A stretch of 64,000 bases of DNA from Streptomyces sp. NBC_00457 (GCF_036014015.1 NZ_CP107905.1:7006001-7070000), one strand, 5' to 3'; numbered from the stretch's first letter, positions 1-8,190 are shown. The notes: generated from the sequence alone by a model not told the origin. Translations and numbers: made by a program.

Positions 1-195
1 CCGTACGTCGGTGACCACGGATCCGCCGGACCAGCGTCCCGTCTGTCCCGTTCCTGCGGACGCGGACGGCGCCGAGACCAGGACGCCCGCCGCCGCGGCG
101 ACCGCCAGCGCCATGACGCCCTTCCTCCTCGCCTTCCCGAAACGCCGGGTGCTCGATGCACTGCGCCGGACCGTGTGCTGACCTTGCTGCTGCAT
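1..195 (-). CDS. Secreted protein, N-terminal part only (runs off the window)
   Basis: The 65 codons present begin at ATG 193-195, nine bases after a GAGGAG ribosome binding site. They encode a classical Sec signal peptide: an Arg/Lys-rich n-region (RRFGKARRKG), a hydrophobic alanine/valine core (MALAVAAAAGVLV) and a likely cleavage site after SAPSASA. The mature part (GTGQTGRWSGGSVV and following) is cut by the window edge, so the function is unknown. An 18-bp inverted repeat lies just upstream at 222-239 and could be its operator. The two SDR genes downstream point the same way. Secretion is well supported by sequence; identity is not. Confidence 0.7.
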   Translation of the reverse strand, partial: MQQQGQHTVRRSASSTRRFGKARRKGVMALAVAAAAGVLVSAPSASAGTGQTGRWSGGSVVTDVR

Positions 196-221
196 GACTC
201 TCCTCGGTAAATCAACGAGTA

Positions 222-239
222 ACTGATCGATTGATCAGT
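222..239. promoter_or_regulatory. Inverted repeat, candidate TetR-type operator
   Basis: ACTGATC-GATT-GATCAGT is a perfect 7-bp inverted repeat with a 4-bp spacer. It lies 27-44 bp upstream of the start codon of the secreted protein at 195, where a repressor would block transcription. No regulator gene is adjacent in the window. Confidence 0.45.
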
Positions 240-336
240 GGCTTTGGGGACATCAGAGACGTCAGAGACATTGGGATGTCGGGTACATCGGAGATGGTTC
301 GGGCGGAATCAGCGCCCTCGAAGCCGGACCGGCGTG

Positions 337-1155
337 TCAGTCGGGCAGGCGGTTGTTCTTGCGGATCTGCTTGTCGAACGCTCCGGCGGGGACGAGGCGG
401 CGCGCCTTGGTGACGCGTGAGGCCAGCGGGCCGGCGGTGTACCGCAGCTTCGGCTTCTTGTCGGTGGCCGCGGTGACGATCGCCTTGGCGACGACGGCGG
501 GGTCATCGCCCTTCTCCATCGCCTCCGCGACCATCTCGTCGAAGTCGCGTCGTCGCTCCGCGTACAGGGGCAGCGGGGTGTCGGGCTGCGCGGCGTTGGT
601 TTCGAAGGGGGTCTTGGTGTAGGCGGGCTGGACGATGAGGACCCGGATGCCGTGTTCACGGACCTCGTGGTCCAGGGACTCGGAGTAGCCCTCGATGGCG
701 TGCTTCGACGCGACGTAGAGGGCCATGAAGGGCTGGGGGGCGACCCCGAGGACGGACGAGATGTTGATGATGCGTCCGCCGCCCTGGGCCCGCATGTGCG
801 GCAGGACGGCCTTCGTCATGCGGATGACACCGAGGACGTTGATGTTCAGGACGCTCTGGGCTTGGGCGACGGAGTTCTCCTCGACGGCGCCCGACGCGCC
901 GATCCCGGCGTTGTTGACCAGGACGTCGATCCGCCCGAACCGGTCGATCACCTCTGCGACGGCGGCGGTGGCCGAGTAGTCACTGCCCACGTCGAGATCG
1001 AGGTACGTCACGCCGGGGGGCGGGGTGAGCCCGGAAGTCTTGCGGCCGGTTCCGATCACCTCGAACCCCGCCGCGACGAAGCCGCGGGCCGTCTCCTTGC
1101 CGATCCCCGATGACGCACCTGTCACGAGCACTACCGGTCGAGTTGTCAGCATCAC
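337..1155 (-). CDS. Short-chain dehydrogenase/reductase (SDR), copy 1
   Basis: NAD(P)-dependent oxidoreductase of the classical SDR family, 272 aa, cytosolic. Visible motifs are the cofactor glycine motif TGASSGIG (residues 12-19), NNAG (81-84), the catalytic Ser region NISS (about 131-134) and the YxxxK pair at Tyr147/Lys151. The substrate cannot be read from sequence. The start is GTG 1155 directly followed by ATG 1152, with AGGA 5-8 bases upstream; either may be used. A close paralogue of identical length sits at 6003-6821 with the same promoter and operator. The promoter is minus-strand TTGCCA (1224-1229), 17 bp, TATGGT (1201-1206), with the tandem operator at 1172-1200 between -10 and gene. 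Physiological role unknown; detoxification or catabolism of a hydrophobic compound is a guess. Confidence 0.88.
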   Translation of the reverse strand: MMLTTRPVVLVTGASSGIGKETARGFVAAGFEVIGTGRKTSGLTPPPGVTYLDLDVGSDYSATAAVAEVIDRFGRIDVLVNNAGIGASGAVEENSVAQAQSVLNINVLGVIRMTKAVLPHMRAQGGGRIINISSVLGVAPQPFMALYVASKHAIEGYSESLDHEVREHGIRVLIVQPAYTKTPFETNAAQPDTPLPLYAERRRDFDEMVAEAMEKGDDPAVVAKAIVTAATDKKPKLRYTAGPLASRVTKARRLVPAGAFDKQIRKNNRLPD

Positions 1156-1171
1156 GGAATCCTTTGTTTAG

Positions 1172-1229
1172 CTTACGTTCGTATGTCTTACGTTCGTATG
1201 ACCATAGAGTGGTCGTGGGCCGATGGCAA
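1172..1229 (-). promoter_or_regulatory. Promoter and tandem operator of SDR copy 1
   Basis: Minus-strand -35 TTGCCA (1224-1229) and -10 TATGGT (1201-1206) are separated by exactly 17 bp. Immediately downstream are two copies of the 14-mer CTTACGTTCGTATG (plus-strand reading, 1172-1185 and 1187-1200), spaced one base apart. Each contains the near-palindrome TACG-TT-CGTA. The arrangement, with repeats between -10 and start codon, suggests repression. The same layout recurs at 6845-6900. Confidence 0.65.
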
Positions 1230-1302
1230 GTGGTCGCGCCCGGCGATCCGAAAAGTTCTGAGAGGGCGGTATGCGATTCGGTAGGTGTTGTGGGCTGAAC
1301 AC

Positions 1303-1530
1303 CGTGAGCGAGCGCAAGCCCTACAAGACCGTCCTGTCCGACGAGCCGTGGGCGCTGATCGAGCCGGTGATCGCCGCGTGGAAGGCCGCGCGCCCCTCGG
1401 TCAGCGGCCCTCAGGGCCGGTACGAAGTGCGGGGAATCGTCAACGCGCTCCTCTGCCAGGGCCGCACCGCTGCCAGTGGGACCTGCTTCCGCACGACCTG
1501 CCGCCGCGCGGAGCGGTTAGCCGCCCGGCG
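1303..1530 (+). pseudogene. IS5-family-like transposase, 5' fragment with frameshift
   Basis: From GTG 1303 the translation reads SERKPYKTVLSDEPWALIEP and continues to GRYEVRGIVNALLCQGRT, the N-terminal domain typical of the Streptomyces IS5/DUF4096 transposases. One base is missing near 1470, so the expected CQWDLLPHDLPPRG appears in another frame. Similarity stops near 1518-1530, after about a quarter of a normal gene, and the DDE catalytic part is absent. Related fragments lie at 3053-3098 (reverse) and 8013-8190. The open frame continues into the next gene, which falsely suggests a fusion. Confidence 0.75.
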
Positions 1531-1624
1531 GCCCCCGACCAGCCTGCCTACCCCAGTTGAAAGGCGGCTTACCTCACACGTGCGGCTGGCTGAGGGCTCG
1601 GTTGTCGTCGGGCATGCTTCGGCC

Positions 1625-2992
1625 ATGGACATGCCCGACAACCTGTCCGAGTCCGAGCAGCGCCTCGTGGCGAGGGCCCGCCAGGAGATGGTGGTCGACT
1701 TCCGAACCGACGACGCTTACGGCCCCAACGAGGCGGAACAGTGGAGCGAGGAGCGTCGGGTCCGCGCCGTAGTGATCGCTGCCCTGGTGTCCGGCGCGGA
1801 CTCGCTCAGCCGATTCACCCTGTGCGGGGTCAGGGTCTCCGGCGACCTCGACCTGGCCAACGCACGACTGCAGACCTCGCTCCTGTTCGAGCACTGCGTG
1901 TTCGACGGCAACCTGTTGCTGACGGAGGCAGCCACCCGCAGCGTCAGGCTGCGCGGCTGCTACCTCTCCCACATCAACGCGGCCCGTATCACTCTCGACG
2001 GGGAACTGGAGGTCGCGGGCTGCCGACTCGACAAGCTGTCGCTCTACGGAGCGCGAACGGGAGACGTGGAAATCTCCGGCTCGACGTTCACCTCCCCGAG
2101 CGTCGCGGTACAGGGTGATCTCGCCACGATCGACGGCGCCTTCTACTGCCACGACGCCGTCCTCGACGGACAATTACGGTTGCCCGGTGCTCACATCAAG
2201 GGCTGCGCGGAGCTGGACGGCTCCACCATCCGCCGCGGGGTCCTCGCCCGAGGCCTCGATGTCGAAAACGGCATGTACTGCCGCCTCGGGTACAACGCCG
2301 ACCGTGCCGTGTGCGCAATCGAAGGCGATTTCGACCTACGTGGCGCAGGGATCAAGCGCGAACTGCGACTCGACAACACCCGCCTCACCGTGCTGGATCT
2401 ACGCCAGGCACAGGTCGACAGCCTGTGTGACGACCCGGCGCACTGGCCACGGGAAACCAGGCTCGATGGTCTGCGATACGAGGACCTGGCGCCTCGCCTC
2501 CCCGCACCGGCACGACTCGACTGGCTCTCCCGCGGCCGGAACGACTACCGACCCCAGCCCCTCGAACAACTCGCGGCGCACTACCGGCGAATCGGCCACG
2601 ACGAGGACGCCCGGCGTGTCCTGCTGCACAAGCAGCGCGAACGCCGCAGGACGCTCGCACCACCTGGCCGTACGTGGGGCCTGATCCAGGACCTGCTCGT
2701 CGGCTACGGATACCGACCATGGCTGGCCGGCCTCTGGCTGCTGGTGCTGCTGGCCGCGGGCACCGTGTTCTTCACGGCCACGCCTCCGAGCGCCGCCCGC
2801 GACAACCCGCCGCCCTTCTCGCCGGCTGCCTACACGTTGGATCTCCTGCTGCCGGCGGTGAACCTCGGCCAGGAGACCGCGTGGAGTCCGCATGGCCCGG
2901 GGCAGACCGTCGCCTACGGCCTGATCGTCGCCGGCTGGATCCTCGCCACCGCGGTGATCGCCGGCATCACGCGTCAGCTGGTCCGCCCTTGA
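1625..2992 (+). CDS. Membrane-associated repeat protein with two C-terminal TM segments
   Basis: Protein of 455 aa starting at ATG 1625 (ATG 1631 is an alternative; no strong ribosome site for either). Residues about 50-290 are a run of short beta-strand-like repeats of the type sGdLdLanarl/leGcrldkLsL, suggesting a beta-solenoid like pentapeptide or bactofilin-type proteins. A charged helical stretch follows (LAAHYRRIGHDEDARRVLLHKQRERRR), then two hydrophobic segments at about 370-390 and 425-450. Homologues in Streptomyces are often labelled membrane-associated oxidoreductase, but I see no oxidoreductase motif. A TTA leucine codon at 2174-2176 implies dependence on the bldA tRNA. The gene is bracketed by IS fragments in opposite orientation, consistent with acquisition. 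Function unknown. Confidence 0.75.
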   Translation: MDMPDNLSESEQRLVARARQEMVVDFRTDDAYGPNEAEQWSEERRVRAVVIAALVSGADSLSRFTLCGVRVSGDLDLANARLQTSLLFEHCVFDGNLLLTEAATRSVRLRGCYLSHINAARITLDGELEVAGCRLDKLSLYGARTGDVEISGSTFTSPSVAVQGDLATIDGAFYCHDAVLDGQLRLPGAHIKGCAELDGSTIRRGVLARGLDVENGMYCRLGYNADRAVCAIEGDFDLRGAGIKRELRLDNTRLTVLDLRQAQVDSLCDDPAHWPRETRLDGLRYEDLAPRLPAPARLDWLSRGRNDYRPQPLEQLAAHYRRIGHDEDARRVLLHKQRERRRTLAPPGRTWGLIQDLLVGYGYRPWLAGLWLLVLLAAGTVFFTATPPSAARDNPPPFSPAAYTLDLLLPAVNLGQETAWSPHGPGQTVAYGLIVAGWILATAVIAGITRQLVRP

Positions 2993-3052
2993 CGGTCACG
3001 AAGCCTGCCGATCGGCGTGATCGTGACCTGCTGGAGATTCACGTGTCTTGTC

Positions 3053-3098
3053 GGCTTGCGCTCGCTCACGGCGTTCCGCCCAGCACGCCCGAGGCCGC
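3053..3098 (-). pseudogene. IS5-like transposase start fragment, inverted
   Basis: On the minus strand this segment repeats the sequence around the transposase start seen at 1285-1325 (ggctGAACaCCGTGAGCGAGCGC type, encoding SERKP), then diverges after about 45 bases. With the 1303-1530 fragment it flanks the membrane-associated gene in inverted orientation. Confidence 0.6.
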
Positions 3099-3519
3099 CG
3101 ACCGGCTGGGATGCCGCAGTCCCAAGCGGTCGGACGGTCAGATCGACGAGCCTGGGCCCGGCAGCCCTCCGGTCGACGGTGTCGAAGAGGTGGAGGCCGT
3201 TGCGATCGTGGCCCTGTGATCCCGGAGCTGAGCATTGGCGGCTGCCAGCGCCGCCTTGCCGAAGCCGCGGAGATCTTGCGGCGACTGGACGCGGCGCCTC
3301 TGCTTGCCCGCACTCGCACGGTGGCTCATCACCTGGCCAACGTGTTCCCCGAGCTCGGCATCGTCTCGCGCGCCGACCTCGCGCGCATCGACTTCGGGGA
3401 CGGGTTGCATCCGATCGGCTGACTGGCCGCCTTCGGGGAAGGACCGGGCGCCGCTGACGCCCAGCGCTGGGTAGAGCTTGTCGTCATTCACACCAGGTGC
3501 CCCACGATGGGAGCTGCGG

Positions 3520-3579
3520 GCTGGTTCGTACGACGAGGTGTTGCCGTACTTCAAACGCTCTCGGACATGCCCGAGCTGA
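3520..3579 (+). pseudogene. GMC oxidoreductase remnant
   Basis: Twenty codons read AGSYDEVLPYFKRSRTCPS and stop. SYDEVLPYFKRSE is a signature stretch of the FAD-binding GMC (choline/glucose dehydrogenase) family. Nothing else of the enzyme is visible on either side, so this is a scrap of a lost gene. Recognition is from family knowledge and a short match only. Confidence 0.5.
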
Positions 3580-3690
3580 GGCCGTCCAGCAGGAGGTCCC
3601 CGAGCTCGGAGATGAGTCCGAGCACCCCTTCCCCCCTGATCCCGTTGCCGCCGCCGTGAGGAGTCGGTCTGCCTTCATTTTCGGTCGGTC

Positions 3691-3877
3691 TCACAGTGCG
3701 CCCTTCAGCGCCCGTGCCTGCCGGCGCCAGAACTCCCGCGAGATTTCGGCCTTGGGAAACACGAGGTCGAAGCCGTGGAAGGCGCCGGGGATGACGTCGA
3801 GGTCGCAGGGGACGCCGCTGTCACTGAGCCGACGCGCGTACTCGGCGTCTTCGTCGTGGAAGAGAGGCCCGAATACG
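3691..3877 (-). pseudogene. Alpha/beta hydrolase (HSL/fold-3 type) C-terminal remnant
   Basis: The frame ending at 3691 encodes LFHDEDAEYARRL, then GVPCDLDVIPGAFHGFD and ALKGAL. This is the C-terminal end of hormone-sensitive-lipase-like esterases, with the catalytic His in the GAFHGFD motif. The nucleophile (GDSAG) and oxyanion (HGGG) parts are missing. The upstream part of the open frame is a hairpin and repeats rather than protein, so the gene is truncated at about 3877. Confidence 0.65.
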
Positions 3878-3916
3878 GTCAGCCCCGGCTCCGTCGCTCT
3901 CGGAGCCGGGGCTGAC
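3878..3916. terminator. Perfect 16-bp stem hairpin, terminator for the MFS gene
   Basis: GTCAGCCCCGGCTCCG (3878-3893), loop TCGCTCT, and its exact complement (3901-3916) form a very stable stem. It lies about 120 bp after the minus-strand MFS stop codon and at the truncation edge of the hydrolase remnant. Streptomyces terminators commonly lack a U-tract, so absence of one here is not a concern. Confidence 0.65.
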
Positions 3917-3957
3917 CCTGCATCGCGTACGGCGAGGCGTCCCCACCCCGCGCCGTA

Positions 3958-4030
3958 CACGAAGTACGGGAAGTACCCCGAAGTGATCGCAGTGATCGCA
4001 GTACCCGAAGTACCGGGCGTACCCGGTGTA
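3958..4030. repeat. Short degenerate GAAGTAC / GTGATCGCA repeats
   Basis: Just after the MFS stop codon there are several copies of a (G)AAGTAC(C/G)(C/G)G unit and a perfect GTGATCGCA doublet (about 3984-4001). It has no coding potential and looks like slippage-generated simple sequence. Confidence 0.5.
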
Positions 4031-4037
4031 CGGGCCG

Positions 4038-5582
4038 TCAGTGGGCCATCACGGGGATCTTCGCCTCATCCTCGGCACCCTCGCCGGAGGCCGGACCGAC
4101 TTCCGGCTTGCCGGTGTTGATGAAGGTGAAGGCGATGGTCGCGGCGAGCACGAGGATGCCGACGGCGAACCAGATCGCGTTGGTGTACCCGTGCACCTGG
4201 CCCTCCAGCTGGACCAGCTGCTGCTGGGCCTGGGAACCGGCACCGCCGATGTGGTCCTTGATGTACGCGGTCGTCGCGGAGGCGGCGATGGTGTTCAGCA
4301 GGGCCGTACCAATCGCGCCGCCCACCTGCTGCGAGGTGTTGACCATCGCGGAGGCGACACCGGAGTCACGCGGCTCGACACCGTGCGTGGACAGGGAGAG
4401 GGCGGGCATGAACGCCGTACCCATGCCGAGACCGAGCAGCACCAGCCCCGGCAGGATGACACTGGCGTACGAGGTGCCGATCTCCAGCCGGGTGAGGATG
4501 AGCATGCCGGTCGCGGCGACCAGGAAGCCCGGAGCCATCAGCAGGCGCGGGGGAACCCGGGTCAGCAGGCGGGTGCCGATCTGCGTGGAGCCCACCATCA
4601 GGCCGCCGATCAACGGCAGGAAGGCGAGGCCGGTCTTGACCGGCGAGTAACCCAGCACGAGCTGCAGGTAGTAGGTCAGGAAGAGGAACAGGCCGAACAA
4701 CGCGATGATCGCGAGGCCCAGGGAGAGGTAGACGCCTCCGCGGTTGCGCTCGGTGATGACGCGCAGCGGCAGCAGCGGGGCCTTGACCTTGGACTCGACG
4801 AGGACGAACGCGGCGAGCAGCACGACCGACGCGACGAACAGGCCGACGGTCGTGGAGTCGCCCCAGCCGTCGGACTCGGCGCGGGTGAAGGCGTAGACCA
4901 GCGTGACCAGACCGAGGATGGACAGGACGACGCCCGGGAGGTCGAGCGGCGAACGGTTGCGGCTGCCGGACGGTTCACGGATGACCAAGTACGCGCCCGC
5001 GGCCGCGATGACCGCGAACGGGATGTTGACGAAGAACGTCCAGCGCCAGTCGAGGTACTCGGTGAGCAGGCCGCCGAGGATGAAGCCCACGGCGCCGCCG
5101 CCACCGGCGATCGCACCGTAGATGCCGAACGCCTTGGCGCGCTCCTTGGGCTCCGTGAACATCACGGCGAGCAGGGAGAGCGCGGCGGGCGCGAGCAGCG
5201 CGCCGAAGGCACCCTGCAGGGCGCGGGCACCGAGCATCGTCGCCTCGTTCGTGGCCGCGCCGCCGAGGGCGGACGCGGCGGCGAAGCCGATCAGACCGGC
5301 GACGAAGGTGCGCTTGCGGCCCCACTTGTCCGCGATACGGCCGCCGAAGAGCAGCAGACCACCGAAGGCCAGGGCGTACGCCGTGATGACCCACTGGCGG
5401 TTGCCGTCGGATATGCCCAGGTCCTGCTGGGCGGAGGGCAGCGCGATGTTCACGATGGTCGCGTCGAGCACGACCATCAGCTGGGCGAGCGCGATGAATG
5501 TCAGCGCTTTCCAGCGGTTGGAATGGGAGTCGGCTGCCGCCTTGGCGGTGGCCTGAACTGTTTCAGACATGGGGATACCCAC
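4038..5582 (-). CDS. MFS multidrug exporter, DHA2 (14-TM, EmrB/QacA) family
   Basis: A 514-aa membrane protein, the usual length for 14-helix DHA2 drug/proton antiporters. Visible are the motif AQLMVVLDATIVNIALPS in TM1, the A-motif GGRIADKWGRKRTF after TM2, and antiporter motif C-like GGGGAVGFILGG in TM5. It probably exports a hydrophobic toxic compound or antibiotic. Start GTG 5582 gives MGIP before a second start ATG 5570 (MSETVQ); neither has a clear ribosome site, so the start is uncertain. A TetR-like remnant upstream (about 5747-5880) may be what is left of its regulator. A perfect hairpin terminator lies at 3878-3916. The gene looks intact although its surroundings are decayed. Confidence 0.9.
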   Translation of the reverse strand: MGIPMSETVQATAKAAADSHSNRWKALTFIALAQLMVVLDATIVNIALPSAQQDLGISDGNRQWVITAYALAFGGLLLFGGRIADKWGRKRTFVAGLIGFAAASALGGAATNEATMLGARALQGAFGALLAPAALSLLAVMFTEPKERAKAFGIYGAIAGGGGAVGFILGGLLTEYLDWRWTFFVNIPFAVIAAAGAYLVIREPSGSRNRSPLDLPGVVLSILGLVTLVYAFTRAESDGWGDSTTVGLFVASVVLLAAFVLVESKVKAPLLPLRVITERNRGGVYLSLGLAIIALFGLFLFLTYYLQLVLGYSPVKTGLAFLPLIGGLMVGSTQIGTRLLTRVPPRLLMAPGFLVAATGMLILTRLEIGTSYASVILPGLVLLGLGMGTAFMPALSLSTHGVEPRDSGVASAMVNTSQQVGGAIGTALLNTIAASATTAYIKDHIGGAGSQAQQQLVQLEGQVHGYTNAIWFAVGILVLAATIAFTFINTGKPEVGPASGEGAEDEAKIPVMAH

Positions 5583-5746
5583 TTCGGGACTTCGGGACTT
5601 CGTGGCGAGACATCGAGACAGGGACTGGGACGGCTCGTCATCGTCGACGGCCGAAAGCGTTGTACGAGGTGATTACTGGTTACGACTACTGGCGGGCGCC
5701 GAGCGCCGAACCAATCGATATCGATCTGACCGACCGACCGGATCAG

Positions 5747-5880
5747 TCACGCTCGTCGCATGTCACGACTGCAGATGACGGTGCGCAGGCTGACGGCGGC
5801 CATCAGATCGCCGGACTCCACATCGGGGCGCAACTGCCCGGCCTCTCGGGCGCGCCGATCCGCTCGTCCGCAGCCATGTG
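5747..5880 (-). pseudogene. TetR-family regulator C-terminal remnant
   Basis: The minus-strand frame reads RAREAGQLRPDVESGDLMAAV near 5780-5850, which resembles the C-terminal ligand-domain phrase of many Streptomyces TetR regulators (RAQEAGELRPDV..DLM). No helix-turn-helix part is found. The rest of 5583-6002 shows no other supported feature. The call rests on one phrase. Confidence 0.4.
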
Positions 5881-6002
5881 CACGAAGCCGCTCAGTGCCC
5901 GACCATGCCGTCCCCGGCGACGTCCACGGGTACTCGGCTCCACCCACCTCGGGACAGTCCGCAGCCTCCACCGGTATCAGAGCAGTTCACTGTCTGCAGA
6001 TC

Positions 6003-6821
6003 TCAGCCGGGAAGCTTGTTGCTCTTGCGGATCTGTCCGTCGAAGACCCCGGCGGGAAGGAATCGGTGCGCGGCGCTGACGAGCCGGGCTTGCCGGCCGG
6101 CGGTGTACCGCACCTTCGGCTTGGAGTCGGTGGCGGCCGCGACGATCGCCTTCGCGACGACGGCGGGGTCGTCGCCCTCCTGGTTGACCGCCAGCGCCAC
6201 CTGGTCGGCGATGCGCCGCTGCTCCGCATAGATCTGCATGGGCATGTCGGGCGCGACGGTGTTCGCCTCGAACGCGGATTTGGTACCGCCCGGCTGGACG
6301 ACAACGGCCCGGACCCCGTGTTCGCGGATCTCGTGGTCCAGGGATTCGGTGAACCCCTCGAGCGCGTGCTTGGACGCCGAGTAGTTGGCCATGTAGGGCG
6401 CAGGGAGGAACCCGAGGACGGACGAGATGTTGATGATGCGCCCGCTTCCCTGGGCGCGCATGTGCGGGAGAACGGCCTTGGTCATGCGCATCACACCGAA
6501 GACATTGGTGTTGAAGAGGCGCTCGGCCTGCGCGAGAGAGTTTTCCTCCCACGCGCCCGAGGAGCCGATGCCCGCGTTGTTGACGAGAACGTCGATCCGC
6601 CCGAACCGCTCGATCACCTGCTCCACCGCGGCAGCGACCGAATCGTCGCTGCCCACGTCGAGGGCGAGGAACGTCACGCCGTCGCGACGGTCGGCTCCCG
6701 ACGTCTTCCGGCTCGTTCCCACCGTCTCGAAACCCGCTGCGGCGAGCGCGAGGGCAGCCGCCTTTCCGATACCGGTGGACGCACCTGTCACGAGTGCCAC
6801 CGGTCGGTTTGTCGAAGTCAT
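6003..6821 (-). CDS. Short-chain dehydrogenase/reductase (SDR), copy 2
   Basis: A 272-aa classical SDR, paralogue of the protein at 337-1155 with identical length and motif spacing: TGASTGIG (12-19), NNAG (81-84), NISSVLG, Tyr147/Lys151. ATG 6821 follows GAGGGAG, a good ribosome site; the longer open frame upstream is promoter DNA. The promoter (-35 TTGCCA 6895-6900, 17-bp spacer, -10 TATGGT 6872-6877) and two TACGTTCGTA-type operator repeats duplicate those of copy 1. Both copies probably answer to the same regulator and may act on related substrates. The substrate is not deducible. Confidence 0.88.
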   Translation of the reverse strand: MTSTNRPVALVTGASTGIGKAAALALAAAGFETVGTSRKTSGADRRDGVTFLALDVGSDDSVAAAVEQVIERFGRIDVLVNNAGIGSSGAWEENSLAQAERLFNTNVFGVMRMTKAVLPHMRAQGSGRIINISSVLGFLPAPYMANYSASKHALEGFTESLDHEIREHGVRAVVVQPGGTKSAFEANTVAPDMPMQIYAEQRRIADQVALAVNQEGDDPAVVAKAIVAAATDSKPKVRYTAGRQARLVSAAHRFLPAGVFDGQIRKSNKLPG

Positions 6822-6844
6822 CACGAGCTCCCTCGGTTTTAAAG

Positions 6845-6900
6845 TACGTTCGTATGTCTTACGTTCGTACGACCATACGGGGGTCGTCGGCCGATGGCAA
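6845..6900 (-). promoter_or_regulatory. Promoter and tandem operator of SDR copy 2
   Basis: TACGTTCGTATG (6845-6856) and TACGTTCGTACG (6860-6871) repeat with a 15-bp period. They are directly followed by minus-strand -10 TATGGT (6872-6877) and -35 TTGCCA (6895-6900), 17 bp apart. Conservation with 1172-1229 extends past -35 to about 6921, so promoter and gene were duplicated together. Confidence 0.65.
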
Positions 6901-7129
6901 GTGGTCACGCCCGGACGATCCAGGAAAGATCTGAGCAAGGTCCGGAAAGCGCATACCGCCGGCGAGGGAGCGGATCAGCACCCGGTCGCCGGACCACCGG
7001 CCCACGAGTGCTCAGTAGCCGTCCCACTTGGGCTCCGCCGCCTGATCCGGCGCGAGTGCGGGATCGGAAGTGGGTGCGGCGAGCATCGGAGCCGGCGGGG
7101 GCCAGATTGAAGGCATGGCCGACGTCTTC

Positions 7130-7688
7130 CACCGTGCGTCATGGGGCTGGGAGGTGCCGCCCGGTCAGCGGATCCGGAGCAGGGCATTGTCCGGGTGTGC
7201 GCGGCGTGTACGTACTTCACGGCGATGCTGGGGTGGATGCCGAAGATGCCGAAGATGCGGACGAGGTGGACCGGGTCGGCGGTCGCCTGGGCCTTGTCCA
7301 GGATGCGGTCGGCCCGTACCTGCCGTGGCAGCAGCCCGATTTGGTCGAACGCGGCCCGCATCGCGCAGTAGCTGATCTGCGGGGAAGCCGGGTGCCGGTA
7401 GGACTGCGAAGTGATGAGCAGGTGCGGGTCGGTGGCCTGGGGCCAGTGGCGGCGGCGCTCGCGCGGCCAGTCGGCCATGAGGGCGGTGCTCAGATCGTCG
7501 AGGTGGACAACATGAGTGTGCTCGCCCCGGCGCACCGCCAGGGTCCGGCGGGCGAGGTCGTGGTCGGCCAGGTCGAGCCGGGCGACGACCTCTACGGCGC
7601 GCGCATCTGGGTGGGCCGCAGTGGCAGCGCCATCGGGGGCCCTCCGCCTTGCCGGCACCGACAGCATCGCCGCCGCACTTCGGGCCAA
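7130..7688 (-). pseudogene. Tyrosine-type integrase/recombinase C-terminal remnant
   Basis: The minus frame contains VVHLDDLSTALMADWPRERR, HLLITSQSYRHP, RAAFDQIGLLPRQVRADRIL and GIHPSIAVKYVHAAH. I recognise this from integrase-like proteins common in Streptomyces mobile islands. The N-terminal half is missing. A 9-bp slippage (GATGCCGAA repeated, about 7238-7260) doubles the IFG triplet in RIFGIFGIHP. It sits about 600 bp from tRNA-Arg, as expected for the leftover of an integrative element, though no att repeat of the tRNA end was found in the window. Confidence 0.6.
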
Positions 7689-7689
7689 A

Positions 7690-8012
7690 GTGCCTTCGGC
7701 GCCTTCGCCCTCCTGGTCGTTCTTGCGGCCGCGTTCACTTGGATCGACGTACCGGGCGAGTTCGCGACTCCCACCCTCCTCGCTCGGCGGCGCTGCCGGT
7801 GTGTTGCTGCCACGGGCCCGGTGGCCTCACTGAGGGACATGTCGTCGGGCAGTGTCCGCTACGTTCAGTCGGCCTGTCCGGCTGGACGGCCGGCAAAGTG
7901 ATCCCCAGCCCAGCGGGAGCGGCCGGAGAGTGGTTCTGGTGTCGCCTGATCGCGTGGGTAAAGCCGGAACGTTCCGGTCCGGTGCCGGTGGTCTGCTGGG
8001 ATCGGTGGGACG
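7690..8012. other. Non-coding stretch between integrase and IS remnants
   Basis: No open frame here resembles a protein family and codon bias is poor in all frames. It contains a small inverted repeat (GTCCGGCTGGACGGCCGG near 7877-7894). It probably represents degraded mobile-element DNA. Confidence 0.4.
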
Positions 8013-8190
8013 AGTGAACGCAAGCCGTACCAGAGCGACTTGTCCGACGAGCAGTGGGCGTTGATCGAGCCGGTGCTCACGGCCTGGAAGAACCGGCACC
8101 GTTGCGTGAGCGGCCACCAGGGCCGCTATCCGATGCGGGAGATCGTGAACTCGATCCTCAACCAGTCCCGGACCGGCTGTCAGTGGGCCC
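8013..8190 (+). pseudogene. IS5-family-like transposase, 5' fragment
   Basis: The frame from 8013 reads SERKPYQSDLSDEQWALIEP, then GRYPMREIVNSILNQSRTGCQW. It is the same N-terminal domain as at 1303-1530 but in frame; the usual start codon is degraded (ACG before SER). Similarity is lost after CQW (about 8190), 75 bp before the tRNA gene. No catalytic domain remains. Confidence 0.72.

Noticed and set aside
1271..2992. Apparent fusion of transposase N-terminus to the membrane protein
   Set aside because: The IS fragment is frameshifted and the join is an accident of an open frame; the membrane protein starts at 1625.
3048..3422. Plus-strand 124-aa frame with a plausible helical end (RLAEAAEILRRLDAAP)
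   Set aside because: Its first half overlaps the inverted IS fragment, there is no ribosome site, and I recognise no family; it could be a remnant but cannot be supported as a gene.
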